NCBI GenBank assembly: GCA_021777685.1
Contig: JAJYDH010000015.1
Span: 14,965 to 25,493, forward strand
Reading direction: 5' to 3'
DNA from: Planctomycetota bacterium
GTDB taxonomy: Bacteria > Planctomycetota > Planctomycetia > Isosphaerales > Isosphaeraceae
DNA length: 10,529 bases
The notes below the pieces were generated by a model that did no database searches, had not been told where the DNA came from, and saw only the letters and a list, made by a program, of their open reading frames with translations. Shown here one piece after another: positions 1 to 6,512 of this stretch (position 1 is the first letter of the stretch; each line of letters opens with the position of its first letter). The translations under genes were made by a program, and so were the position numbers.

Positions 1-2564
1 CGGCCGGCGACGTCGATCGAGAAGACGCGCTGGGTGAAGTGCGTCGAGGGGTCCTTGAAGACCTCGGCGCCGTTGAGCCAGACGGTGAAGGTCTCGTCGC
101 AACTGATGTCGAGCGTGGCCTTTTCGGGGACGCTCGCGAGGTCGAAGGTCCGGCGGAAGAGGCGAATCCCCTCCGGGACGGTCGTCTGCTTCTTCCCCTC
201 TTCGGTCCAGATCCACCGGCCCGCGACGTGGCCGGGCTGGACCGAGACCTTGTCGAGCATCGCCACGCGAGGGGTCGACGCGAAGATGTTGTTCGTCACC
301 ACCAGCTCGCTCGACGCCGAGGGGGGCGTGGTCTCGAAATGGAGCCCCCGTTGCATGTCGGCGAACGTGTTGTTGGCCAGCCGGAGGCCGAGCGGGGCCC
401 TCGACTCCGACCGCCGGTAGCGGAAGCCGTCCCCCCCCTTGAAGAACCGGCAACGCTCGACGTCGAGCCGCTCGACCGGCCCGGAGACGACGAGGGCGGA
501 CTGGAAAGGCCCCACGAACCGGCACGAGGAGACCTCGACCGAGGCCGAGCCGACGGTCGGCCGGTCGGGGTCCGGCTCGATCAGGATGGCGGCCTCGGAC
601 TCCTCGGATGTCGAGAATCGGGCCTTCCGGATCGCCGCCGGGCGGCCCGGCTCGCCGAGCCAGCCCCGGAGCACGATCCCCGCCCGCGTCGATCCCCGGA
701 CCTGGATCTCCTCCAGGACCGCACCCGCCCCGCGTCCCGAAAGGCGGGCCAGTTCGGCCACCCGCCCCTCGCCGTCGAGGAGGAAGCCCTTGAGATGGAA
801 CCCTTCCAGCCCCGAGACGTCCAGCAAGGCCCGCCCCTGGCTCATGTCCTTCGGGCCTCGCCAGCGGACCGGCCGGCCCTTCTCGCGGGGATTGACCCCT
901 TCGAGGGTCAGGTCCCTGGGGACGCCTTCGCCGTCGGAGATCTCGACCGCCGCCTCCAGGATTGAGCCCCGGACGACCACGCGGTCGCCCGCCCTGGCCG
1001 AGCGGATCGCCTCGCGGAGGGTCGGGAACGGTCGGGCCGGCCCGGCGCCGGAGACCAGCTCGATCGAGACATCGGCCGGCCGGACGAAGGTCGGAGCGGG
1101 GGGGATCGGGCCGGCGGAGCCGGACAGCATCCTCAAATCCGAGTGAGAGAGTGGGTTCGATGGGGAAAAGCCGGATTCGGTCGAGTTCGGCCCCCGGAAG
1201 GTCCACCACGCCCCGGCGGTGCCGCCGAGGACGAGCATGATCCCGGCAGCGACCGAGGCTCGTCGACGCCAACGACCCCGAGGGGTCGGAGAAATCCCGG
1301 CCAACGAGGGCGCCGGAAGCCGGGGGACCGACGGTCCGGCCTCGTCGACCGGGTGTGTCTGGGCCGGCAGGATCATGGTCGTCCTGGAGAGGGAATCCGT
1401 CCCCCGGGGCGGGGTCGGGGTCAGTGACCTCGCCGGGGCGGACGTCATCCGGACGCTGGACGGCTGGCCGATGCCCCGGGCCGCCCGGCTCATCTGGGGC
1501 ATTTCTTCGAGGGTCGGCGCCGCGATCTGATCCCGGGTCCAGGGCTCGAGCGCGTCGTGGACCTCCTCGGGCGTCTGGTAGCGGTCCTCGGGGCGCTTGG
1601 CCAGCATGGTCTCGATGATTTTCAGCAGGCCGTCGGGGACGTCGGGCCGGGCGTCGGAGATGGGCACGGGCGGCCGGTGGAGGTGCCACGAGAGCTTCTG
1701 GGCGACCGTCCCGTCCTCGAACAGCCCCTTCGCGGTCAGGAGATAGTAGAAGGTCGCACCCAGGCTGTAGATGTCGGCCCGGATGTCGACGTCGTGGCTG
1801 TTCAGGGCCTGCTCGGGAGCCAGGTAGTCGACGGTCCCGAGGAGGGTCCGGACGTCCCGTCCGGTGGTGAGGTCGTCGGTCGACTCGTGGAAGATCCGGG
1901 CCAGGCCGAGGTCGAGGAGCTTGACCGTCCCTTTGCGGTCGACCAGCAGGTTCCCCGGCTTGATGTCGCGGTGGACCAGGCCGCACTCGTGGGCGTGCTG
2001 GAGCCCGTGTGCGGCCTGGCGGATGTAGTGGGCCGCGCGCCCCCAGGCCAGCGGCCCGCTCCTCTGGATCAGTTGTTCGAGATCGCCTCCGTCGACGTAC
2101 TCCATGACCAGGAAGTGGACCTTGTTGGCGTGGTCGACGTCGTAGGCCCCCACAATATTAGGGTGGCGGAGCTGCGAGAGCGCCCGGGCCTCGCGATGGA
2201 ACCGCCCGAGGAGCTCCTTGTCGTCGGCGTGGGCGGACGGGAGGATCTTGAGGGCGACCAGCCGCTTCATGACCTGATGCTCGCAGAGGAACACCAGCGC
2301 CATCCCTCCCTTGCCCAGCTTTTCCAACAGCTTGTATTTCCCGCCGATGACGAAGTTCCGCCACCGGCCGCCCAGGAGCTGCTCGGCCTGGTACTTGGTC
2401 AGGAGCCCATCGAAGACCAGGACCTGGGCGAGCTTGAAGGGATCGGCGGGGAGGTTGTTATCGGCCCGCCTGCGGTCGAGGAAGCCCTCGAGTCGCGAGG
2501 CGTCCAGCAACTCGCTCTTGGCGACGAGTGCGAGGTAATCATCCGTCGTGGATGGCGCGGGCAT
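1..2564 (-). CDS. Membrane-anchored Ser/Thr protein kinase with beta-helix and galactose-binding-like extracytoplasmic region (C-terminus cut off)
   Basis: Open reading from ATG at 2564 to the window edge: 854 codons with no stop, so the C-terminus is missing. Residues 1-72 form an N-terminal segment often seen before planctomycete kinases (inferred). The Hanks-type kinase domain spans about 77-341: Gly-rich loop LGKGGMA (83-89), Lys106 in VALK, HRD (198-200) followed by IKPGN, DLG in place of DFG (218-220), and APE (249-251). Catalytic residues are intact, so activity is expected. A Pro/Ser/Thr-rich linker leads to a basic RWRRR stretch (431-435) and one membrane helix (about 437-454). Residues about 496-770 look like a right-handed parallel beta-helix: an FPTLREAIRSARAGD opening, then repeats with NNTF and NNIF turns. 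From about 783 a galactose-binding-like beta-sandwich begins (RLFRRTFDL, then FTVWLNGAEVF). The role is inferred: an extracytoplasmic carbohydrate- or wall-sensing part coupled to a cytoplasmic kinase. A GGGGAGG purine stretch lies just before the ATG. Confidence 0.9.
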   Translation of the reverse strand, partial: MPAPSTTDDYLALVAKSELLDASRLEGFLDRRRADNNLPADPFKLAQVLVFDGLLTKYQAEQLLGGRWRNFVIGGKYKLLEKLGKGGMALVFLCEHQVMKRLVALKILPSAHADDKELLGRFHREARALSQLRHPNIVGAYDVDHANKVHFLVMEYVDGGDLEQLIQRSGPLAWGRAAHYIRQAAHGLQHAHECGLVHRDIKPGNLLVDRKGTVKLLDLGLARIFHESTDDLTTGRDVRTLLGTVDYLAPEQALNSHDVDIRADIYSLGATFYYLLTAKGLFEDGTVAQKLSWHLHRPPVPISDARPDVPDGLLKIIETMLAKRPEDRYQTPEEVHDALEPWTRDQIAAPTLEEMPQMSRAARGIGQPSSVRMTSAPARSLTPTPPRGTDSLSRTTMILPAQTHPVDEAGPSVPRLPAPSLAGISPTPRGRWRRRASVAAGIMLVLGGTAGAWWTFRGPNSTESGFSPSNPLSHSDLRMLSGSAGPIPPAPTFVRPADVSIELVSGAGPARPFPTLREAIRSARAGDRVVVRGSILEAAVEISDGEGVPRDLTLEGVNPREKGRPVRWRGPKDMSQGRALLDVSGLEGFHLKGFLLDGEGRVAELARLSGRGAGAVLEEIQVRGSTRAGIVLRGWLGEPGRPAAIRKARFSTSEESEAAILIEPDPDRPTVGSASVEVSSCRFVGPFQSALVVSGPVERLDVERCRFFKGGDGFRYRRSESRAPLGLRLANNTFADMQRGLHFETTPPSASSELVVTNNIFASTPRVAMLDKVSVQPGHVAGRWIWTEEGKKQTTVPEGIRLFRRTFDLASVPEKATLDISCDETFTVWLNGAEVFKDPSTHFTQRVFSIDVAG

Positions 2565-2944
2565 CGCCTCCCCTTTCTCGGGCCGAAGGGGCTCTCGGGG
2601 GTCGCTCGCTCGGTGCTCGACACAAGGAGTCACGTCGAAGGCAGGCCCGGGACGACATCGGCCGCCTGCCCGACCGCGATCGCGGAGGTCGAGTGCCGGG
2701 CTGTCGGTCCGATCGATCGACATCCCGCATCCCGGCCGCTCAACGTCGCCGGATTCTGATGCGATATCTTACAGCATCCCGGAGACCGCTCGCCAGGGTC
2801 GAGGTGCGCCCTGAATCCCGGTTTGGCGGCGATGTTGGCGAGAGTCATCATGACCCGTCTGAACAACCGTCCCACGGGTTAACGGCGGTGGGTGGTTGAC
2901 TCGGGCCGAATCGGCATTAGAATAGGACTCGTGAATCGACGAAA
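2565..2944. other. Intergenic region between the kinase and tRNA-Ile
   Basis: About 380 bases lie between the divergent kinase start and tRNA-Ile. I see no convincing gene: short open frames on both strands lack a Shine-Dalgarno site or a recognisable protein. The left part should carry the 5' UTR and promoter of the kinase on the minus strand. A relatively AT-rich patch near 2760-2775 (minus-strand TAAGAT) could be a -10 element, but no good -35 sits at the right distance. The right end carries the tRNA promoter, listed separately. Confidence 0.5.
2896..2923 (+). promoter_or_regulatory. Probable sigma70-type promoter of tRNA-Ile
   Basis: TTGACT (2896-2901) and TAGAAT (2918-2923) each match the consensus at five of six positions, with a 16-base spacer. 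The -10 box ends 21 bases before the mature tRNA 5' end. The promoter upstream of tRNA-Phe in this window has the same geometry, which strengthens the call. It is a visual match only. Confidence 0.6.
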
Positions 2945-3018
2945 GGGCGCATAGCTCAGTTGGCTAGAGCGCACCCCTGATAAGGGTGAGGTCCGAGGTT
3001 CAAATCCTCGTGCGCCCA
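2945..3018 (+). tRNA. tRNA-Ile(GAU)
   Basis: A complete 74-base cloverleaf. Acceptor GGGCGCA (2945-2951) pairs with TGCGCCC (3011-3017), with discriminator A at 3018. D stem GCTC/GAGC. Anticodon stem CACCC/GGGTG holds loop CTGATAA, with anticodon GAT at 2979-2981. T stem CGAGG/CCTCG holds loop TTCAAAT. The 3' CCA is not encoded (ATT follows), so it must be added after transcription. The gene stands alone and is not in an rRNA spacer here. Confidence 0.97.
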
Positions 3019-3033
3019 TTCGCGAGCCGTTTG

Positions 3034-3070
3034 TTTGTCGTCGTTCAGGTCTTGACCACTCGACGACAAG
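3034..3070. repeat. Inverted repeat 16 bases after tRNA-Ile
   Basis: TTGTCGTCG (3035-3043) and CGACGACAA (3061-3069) form a perfect 9-bp stem, extendable by a T-G wobble at 3034/3070. The 17-base loop contains a small inner GGTC-tt-GACC palindrome. There is no following T-run, so it is not a classical intrinsic terminator. Its position just after the tRNA suggests a role in 3' end formation or termination of the tRNA transcript (inference). Confidence 0.5.
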
Positions 3071-3097
3071 TGCTCCGGCGAATCCGCGGCAAGTCGT

Positions 3098-3128
3098 GAG
3101 GACGCCTATCCTTGACGTAGGCGTTCTC
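3098..3128. repeat. Inverted repeat (11-bp stem, 9-base loop)
   Basis: GAGGACGCCTA (3098-3108) pairs with TAGGCGTTCTC (3118-3128), all eleven positions pairing when one G-U wobble is counted. The loop is TCCTTGACG. No U-tract follows. It lies between tRNA-Ile and the tRNA fragment, in a stretch with no gene. Function is unknown; a Rho-aided or structural terminator is possible. Confidence 0.5.
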
Positions 3129-3364
3129 ATCGCATTTCGAAGAGTCTATCCAATCGACAAAGGCGACCCTTGCCGGTCCTCGTTCGTCTTGTTGCACCGG
3201 GGCGGTGGGATGGATTTCTCGGATGAGATGACTTGAACTGGGTGCCGGGCATGGGCGCCGGCATCGAGGAGATCTCTCCGAGGCCACGGGCGTCTGGGGA
3301 AGATCACGATTGGTCGCGGACGCGGGATCACGGCGACCAACTGGACTCAGATTGATGGGGCGAG

Positions 3365-3412
3365 CGGCCGGTCGCCCCGAAGTATGCCCGGAAATGCATC
3401 AACGACCGGCCG
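3365..3412. repeat. Inverted repeat (10-bp stem, 28-base loop)
   Basis: CGGCCGGTCG (3365-3374) and CGACCGGCCG (3403-3412) are perfect reverse complements. The left arm also overlaps an alternative hairpin, GGGGCGA with TCGCCCC (about 3357-3378), so two competing folds are possible. It lies about ten bases left of the tRNA 3' fragment, where the missing tRNA 5' half would be expected. Function unknown. Confidence 0.45.
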
Positions 3413-3421
3413 GAGAACGGC

Positions 3422-3452
3422 GAGGCCCGAGGTTCGAATCCTCGTGAGCCCT
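3422..3452 (+). pseudogene. Remnant of the 3' half of a tRNA gene
   Basis: The T arm is intact: CGAGG (3428-3432), loop TTCGAAT, CCTCG (3440-3444). It is followed by a 3' acceptor-like strand TGAGCCC (3445-3451). Its 5' partner GGGCTCA is absent upstream, the anticodon-arm region does not pair, and no D arm is recognisable. Over 35 bases (3422-3456 against 2988-3022) I count 30 identities with the 3' end of the tRNA-Ile gene 400 bases to the left. It could be a decayed duplicate of that gene, a fragment of another tRNA, or an old integration-site scar. It starts about fifteen bases beyond the stop of the convergent gene to the right. Confidence 0.6.
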
Positions 3453-3466
3453 TCCGATCGATCTTC

Positions 3467-3970
3467 TTACTCCTCGTCTTCCTCTTCCTCGGCCTCCTCG
3501 ATCTCGTCTTCGTCTTCGATCTCGTCTTCATCCTCGATCGGCGCATCGGCGACCTTGGCGGCGACGGGCTCGGGGGCGGGAGCGGGCCGGGGGATGGCCG
3601 CGCCCAGGCCGGGCGCGTTGTCGGGCATGGGCTCTTTCGTCTTCTGGACGAAGTGCGTCCCCTTTCCCTTGGCGGTCAGCTCGGCGGCGCGGGCCTCGGC
3701 GGCCTCCTTCTGATTGAACTCGAACGTGCCGACGGGCTTGAAGGCGTCGTTGAGCACGGTCCAGACGATCCGCATCCGCGCCGAGGGCTTCGCCGCCTTG
3801 ACGGCCTTGGCCTTGGGCTTGGCCGCGGCCTTCTTCTTCTTTGGCTTCTTCTCTTCCTCGTCGTCTTCGACCTCGATGGCCTCGACGGCGTCCTCTTCCA
3901 TCGGATCGAGGGGCTCGGCGGCGTCGTACTGTCGGCGCAGCTCGCGCCGATTTTGCGGTTTCCCTGCCAT
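3467..3970 (-). CDS. Hypothetical low-complexity charged protein (167 aa)
   Basis: The ATG at 3970 was chosen because GAGGAGG sits nine bases upstream; a longer in-frame start near 4057 lacks this. No known family is recognised. N-terminal segment 1-30; acidic run (about 34-40); Lys/Ala/Pro-rich block KKPKKKKAAAKPKAK (41-55); a short, apparently folded core at about 64-112 (RMRIVWTVLNDAFKPVGTFEF, an Ala/Glu-rich helix, then KGTHFVQKT); a Pro/Ala linker; and a strongly acidic tail (about 145-167) with two EDEDEI units. There is no signal peptide or membrane helix, so it is probably cytoplasmic. The Lys-rich block could contact nucleic acid, but this is inference from composition only. A 153-base gap separates it from the response regulator upstream on the same strand. 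Confidence 0.75.
   Translation of the reverse strand: MAGKPQNRRELRRQYDAAEPLDPMEEDAVEAIEVEDDEEEKKPKKKKAAAKPKAKAVKAAKPSARMRIVWTVLNDAFKPVGTFEFNQKEAAEARAAELTAKGKGTHFVQKTKEPMPDNAPGLGAAIPRPAPAPEPVAAKVADAPIEDEDEIEDEDEIEEAEEEEDEE
3501..3536. repeat. Two tandem 18-bp units within the charged-protein gene
   Basis: Copies at 3501-3518 and 3519-3536 differ at two positions. On the minus strand they encode the repeated EDEDEI units of the acidic tail. Copy number may vary between strains by slippage (inference). Confidence 0.6.
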
Positions 3971-4123
3971 GCAAACCGTCCTCCTCGGGGCGGACTTCGT
4001 GGATCTGGGCGATGCGGAAGCGGCCGGGCGGGCTCCCTGGCCGACCGATCGCATCATCTTAGTGGAAGACGGGCCGATTGACCAGCGACCGATGCCGCGC
4101 CTCGCCGACCCCGGCCGGCCCGG

Positions 4124-4546
4124 TCAGGGCACTTGCGATGGCGAGAGACGCGTCAGGCCCGACGTCGACGACAAGGGCCGATCCAGCTCCTCGCGGATGT
4201 GGGCGAGCAGATTCTCGGGATGATAGGGCTTGGTCAGGAAGTGGACGACCCCGATGCTGACCAGGGCCGCTTCATTCTCCGGGACGATCGCGGCGCTGCA
4301 GATCATCACCTTCTGCTCGGGGCTCCGGCGCTTGACCTGCCGGCAGACCTCGACCCCGGAGCAGACCGGCAAGTTCAGGTCGACGAGCAGGAGGTCGAAC
4401 GGACCATCTTCCTGGAAGCGCCTGATCCCCTCGCCGCCGTCTTCCGCCTCGAAGACCTCGTAACCCTCGTTCCGGAGGAACTGGGCGACCAGCATCCGCA
4501 AGATAGCCTCGTCCTCGACGACGAGCACAGATTCGCGCCGTTCCAT
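4124..4546 (-). CDS. Single-domain response regulator (CheY-like receiver)
   Basis: 140 aa from ATG at 4546; a TTG two codons upstream (4552) is possible, but the AGGAAGG purine stretch is better spaced for the ATG. The receiver fold is clear: VLVVEDE with acidic pocket E11-D12, phospho-acceptor Asp56 in LLLVDLNLP, Ser84 in MICSA at the conserved switch Ser/Thr position, and Lys106 in FLTKPY. After the last helix (HIREEL) only about 18 residues remain, so there is no DNA-binding or enzymatic output domain. It would act by protein contact or as a phosphate shuttle. No histidine kinase is encoded nearby, so the partner is elsewhere (orphan). The upstream neighbour is divergent. Confidence 0.92.
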   Translation of the reverse strand: MERRESVLVVEDEAILRMLVAQFLRNEGYEVFEAEDGGEGIRRFQEDGPFDLLLVDLNLPVCSGVEVCRQVKRRSPEQKVMICSAAIVPENEAALVSIGVVHFLTKPYHPENLLAHIREELDRPLSSTSGLTRLSPSQVP

Positions 4547-4856
4547 CGGCAACCGTCCTTCCTGTTGTCTCGCGAGAGTCGGGAGACGCTGGGAACCAGG
4601 TCGCTCGCCATCGACCTTCCGACCGGAGTCATGTTATCGCCTCGCCCGCGTCGCGCCCACAGGAATGCCCCCATCTGATGATCTCGCCCTTGACTCGCCC
4701 CGATCGGGCCCCGCGAGCCGTCGCTCGCGCATTTCATATCTCTCGACCATAATTTCGCGATCGATCCGACGAATGTGACTGGAGATGACCGGGCGGATCG
4801 GTCACGATTGCCCTCAAGGCCCTGGCCTTCCGCCGGTCGACCCTCGAGATCCCCCC
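4547..4856. other. Divergent intergenic region between response regulator and lipoprotein
   Basis: 310 bases separate two divergent starts and must hold promoters for both. A hairpin CGCGAGC (4712-4718)/GCTCGCG (4723-4729) with a four-base loop is visible. Just after it is a locally AT-rich stretch with a -10-like CATAAT at 4748-4753 on the plus strand, about 100 bases before the lipoprotein ATG; no convincing -35 accompanies it. No coding gene is supported: a frame opening at 4785 only extends the lipoprotein N-terminally and would bury its signal peptide. Confidence 0.4.
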
Positions 4857-5090
4857 ATGCTCAAATCTTCGAAAACGATCACGCTGGTCCTGATCGGCTC
4901 GACCCTCCTCCTGGCCGGCTGCAACCGGGACGACGAGGAAAATAACCAGACCACCGCCGCGGGTGGTCGCGGGGTTTACATCTCGCCCCGGGTCGGCTCC
5001 GGTTTCGGCGGGGGCACGAGCCGAGTCGGCACGGCGCCCTCGGCGCGGGGGGGCTTCGGCTCGACCGGGGTCTCCGGGATCGGCTCGTGA
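4857..5090 (+). CDS. Small lipoprotein, YgiB/YjfM-like miniature (77 aa)
   Basis: ATG at 4857 gives a textbook lipoprotein signal: basic KSSK, hydrophobic TITLVLIGSTLL, lipobox LLAGC with Cys22. The mature part is only about 55 residues: a charged/polar stretch (NRDDEENNQ), then Gly/Ser/Arg-rich sequence ending SARGGFGSTGVSGIGS. No longer family match is visible. However, the RGGFG tail plus the downstream ATP-grasp gene recall the DUF1190 lipoproteins YgiB and YjfM of Escherichia coli, whose genes sit beside ygiC and yjfC and which, as I recall, end in a similar RGGFG-containing tail. This copy lacks the long middle region. It sits 40 bases upstream of the ligase gene, so an operon is likely. 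The Shine-Dalgarno site is weak (CGAGAT). Confidence 0.82.
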   Translation: MLKSSKTITLVLIGSTLLLAGCNRDDEENNQTTAAGGRGVYISPRVGSGFGGGTSRVGTAPSARGGFGSTGVSGIGS

Positions 5091-5130
5091 CCCGATCCGA
5101 CCTCTCTCGAACCTCCGAGGGGCCCGAGCG

Positions 5131-6390
5131 ATGCTCCGGATTCCGACCGAACCCCGGGCCGACTGGCGGAAGGTGGTCGAGGCCCAGGGGCTCCTGTTCC
5201 ATTCGGTCGACGGTGAGCCCTACTGGGACGAGTCGGCCTATTACCTGTTCGAAAAGGCCGAGATCGACCAGATCGAGGCCGCCACCGCCGCGCTCGACGC
5301 GATGTGCCTGGAGGCGGTCGAGCATGTGATCCGCGAGGGCCGGCTCGACGAGGTCGGCGTCCCCGAAGCCTTCCACGCCTTCGTCTTCCGGAGCTGGGAG
5401 CGGGACGAGCACACGATTTACGGCCGGTTCGACTTCTCGTTCGACGGCCAGGGGCCGCCGAAGCTCCTCGAATACAACGCCGACACGCCGACCGCCCTCC
5501 TGGAAGCCGCGGTGATCCAGTGGTTCTGGTTGCAGGCCCTCCTTGGCGGGATGAGCCCGGCCGATCGGCCCTCGATCGACCAGTTCAACAGCATCCACGA
5601 ACGGCTGATCGAGGCCTGGGGCCGCGTCGGCCGGGACCTGGGCCGTCGGGTCGTCTTCGCGGCCCAGGGAGATTCGGTCGAGGACCTGATGACGGTCGCC
5701 TACCTCCGCGACACGGCGATCCAGGCCGGTCTGAAGACGGCGCCGATCGCCGTGGGTCAAATCGGCTGGAACCATGCCCGTCGGGTCTTCACGGACCTGA
5801 TGGAACGGCCGATCGAGATCCTCTTCAAGCTCTATCCCTGGGAATGGATGCTGGCCGAGCCGTTCGCCGAGCACCTTCCCGAGGCCCCGACGCGCTGGCT
5901 GGAACCCCCCTGGAAGATGGTCCTGAGCAGCAAGGCGATCCTGCCGGTGCTGTCCGAGATGTTCCCCGAGAGCCCGTACCTCCTCCGGGCCGAATTCGAG
6001 CCGTTCGGGGACACCTTCGTCTCGAAGCCGATCCACTCGCGCGAGGGGGCCAATGTCGCCATCGTCCGGCAAGGGCGGACGGTCGCCGAGACCGGGGGCG
6101 AGTACGGCGAGGGCCCCCGGATCTATCAGGAATTCCATCCGCTCCCCGAGTTCCAGGGGCGTCATCCCGTCGTCGGGAGCTGGATGGTCAACGGCTACCC
6201 GTGCGGGATCGGGCTCCGCGAGGACGACGGCCCGATCACCCGGAACACCAGCCGATTCCTCCCTCACATCTTCCGCGCGTCGCCAAAGCTCAAGCCGCCG
6301 ACGATGGGCCGGAAATCTGACCCGCGAGGGGTCGATGGCTCATGCCCGCCCCAGGACGACCCGCTCTGGGATCGCTGGCTCGATCGATGA
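5131..6390 (+). CDS. Glutathionylspermidine synthase-like ATP-grasp ligase (YgiC/YjfC type)
   Basis: 419 aa from ATG at 5131, preceded by GAGGGG. The family ligates an amine to a peptide carboxylate using ATP (GSP_synth ATP-grasp fold). Visible family blocks: RSWERDEHTIYGRFDFSFDG (88-106), LLEYNADTPT (112-121), LYPWEW (234-239), VSKPIHSREGANV (297-309), YQEFHPLP (332-339), and GIGLREDDGPITRN then FLPHIF (359-381). Arg99, Asp101, Glu114 and Asn116 match the expected Mg-ATP/substrate ligand positions of the E. coli synthetase domain. There is no N-terminal amidase domain, so it is the YgiC/YjfC form, not bifunctional Gss. The true substrate of this form is uncertain; the preceding lipoprotein is a candidate (inference). 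Residues about 382-419 are a Pro/Asp/Arg-rich tail beyond the family core, with less biased codon use. Confidence 0.9.
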   Translation: MLRIPTEPRADWRKVVEAQGLLFHSVDGEPYWDESAYYLFEKAEIDQIEAATAALDAMCLEAVEHVIREGRLDEVGVPEAFHAFVFRSWERDEHTIYGRFDFSFDGQGPPKLLEYNADTPTALLEAAVIQWFWLQALLGGMSPADRPSIDQFNSIHERLIEAWGRVGRDLGRRVVFAAQGDSVEDLMTVAYLRDTAIQAGLKTAPIAVGQIGWNHARRVFTDLMERPIEILFKLYPWEWMLAEPFAEHLPEAPTRWLEPPWKMVLSSKAILPVLSEMFPESPYLLRAEFEPFGDTFVSKPIHSREGANVAIVRQGRTVAETGGEYGEGPRIYQEFHPLPEFQGRHPVVGSWMVNGYPCGIGLREDDGPITRNTSRFLPHIFRASPKLKPPTMGRKSDPRGVDGSCPPQDDPLWDRWLDR

Positions 6391-6419
6391 TGAACGGGGA
6401 TATTGGAGACGGAGGGAAG

Positions 6420-6492
6420 TGGGCAGGGGGAGAGTTGAACTCCCGACACCGCGATTTTCAGTCGCGTGCTCTACCAACTGAGCTACCTGCCC
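6420..6492 (-). tRNA. tRNA-Phe(GAA)
   Basis: A complete 73-base cloverleaf read on the minus strand from 6492. Acceptor GGGCAGG/CCTGCCC with discriminator A. D stem GCTC/GAGC. Anticodon stem CGCGA/TCGCG holds loop CTGAAAA, anticodon GAA. T stem GGGAG/CTCCC holds loop TTCAACT. CCA is not encoded. It converges with the ATP-grasp gene, ending 29 bases from that gene's stop. Confidence 0.97.
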
Positions 6493-6512
6493 TCACATTC
6501 AGGAGGAACTGA

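Noticed and set aside
39..1146. Long plus-strand open frames opposite the kinase C-terminal region
   Set aside because: Arg/Pro-rich shadow translations of the real minus-strand gene, without domains.
1557..2759. 400-codon open frame on the plus strand opposite the kinase
   Set aside because: It is antisense to clear kinase motifs, its protein is repetitive Val/Asp/Gly/Leu-rich, and it is explained by GC3 bias. No ribosome-binding site or family resemblance.
3098..3128. Inverted repeat as an intrinsic terminator
   Set aside because: The stem is good but no run of T follows on either strand, so I listed it only as an inverted repeat.
2879..3130. Minus-strand frame across tRNA-Ile (GARGFEPRTSPLSG-type protein)
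   Set aside because: This is the well-known spurious translation of a tRNA antisense strand. The similar frame at 3328-3546 arises from the T-arm fragment.
3227..3240. Minus-strand TTCAAGT resembling a tRNA T loop
   Set aside because: The flanking five bases on each side do not pair and no acceptor or anticodon arm surrounds it; treated as chance.
4879..6267. 462-codon minus-strand frame opposite the lipoprotein and ligase
   Set aside because: Antisense shadow of the GSP-synthase-like gene, whose family motifs are unambiguous on the plus strand.
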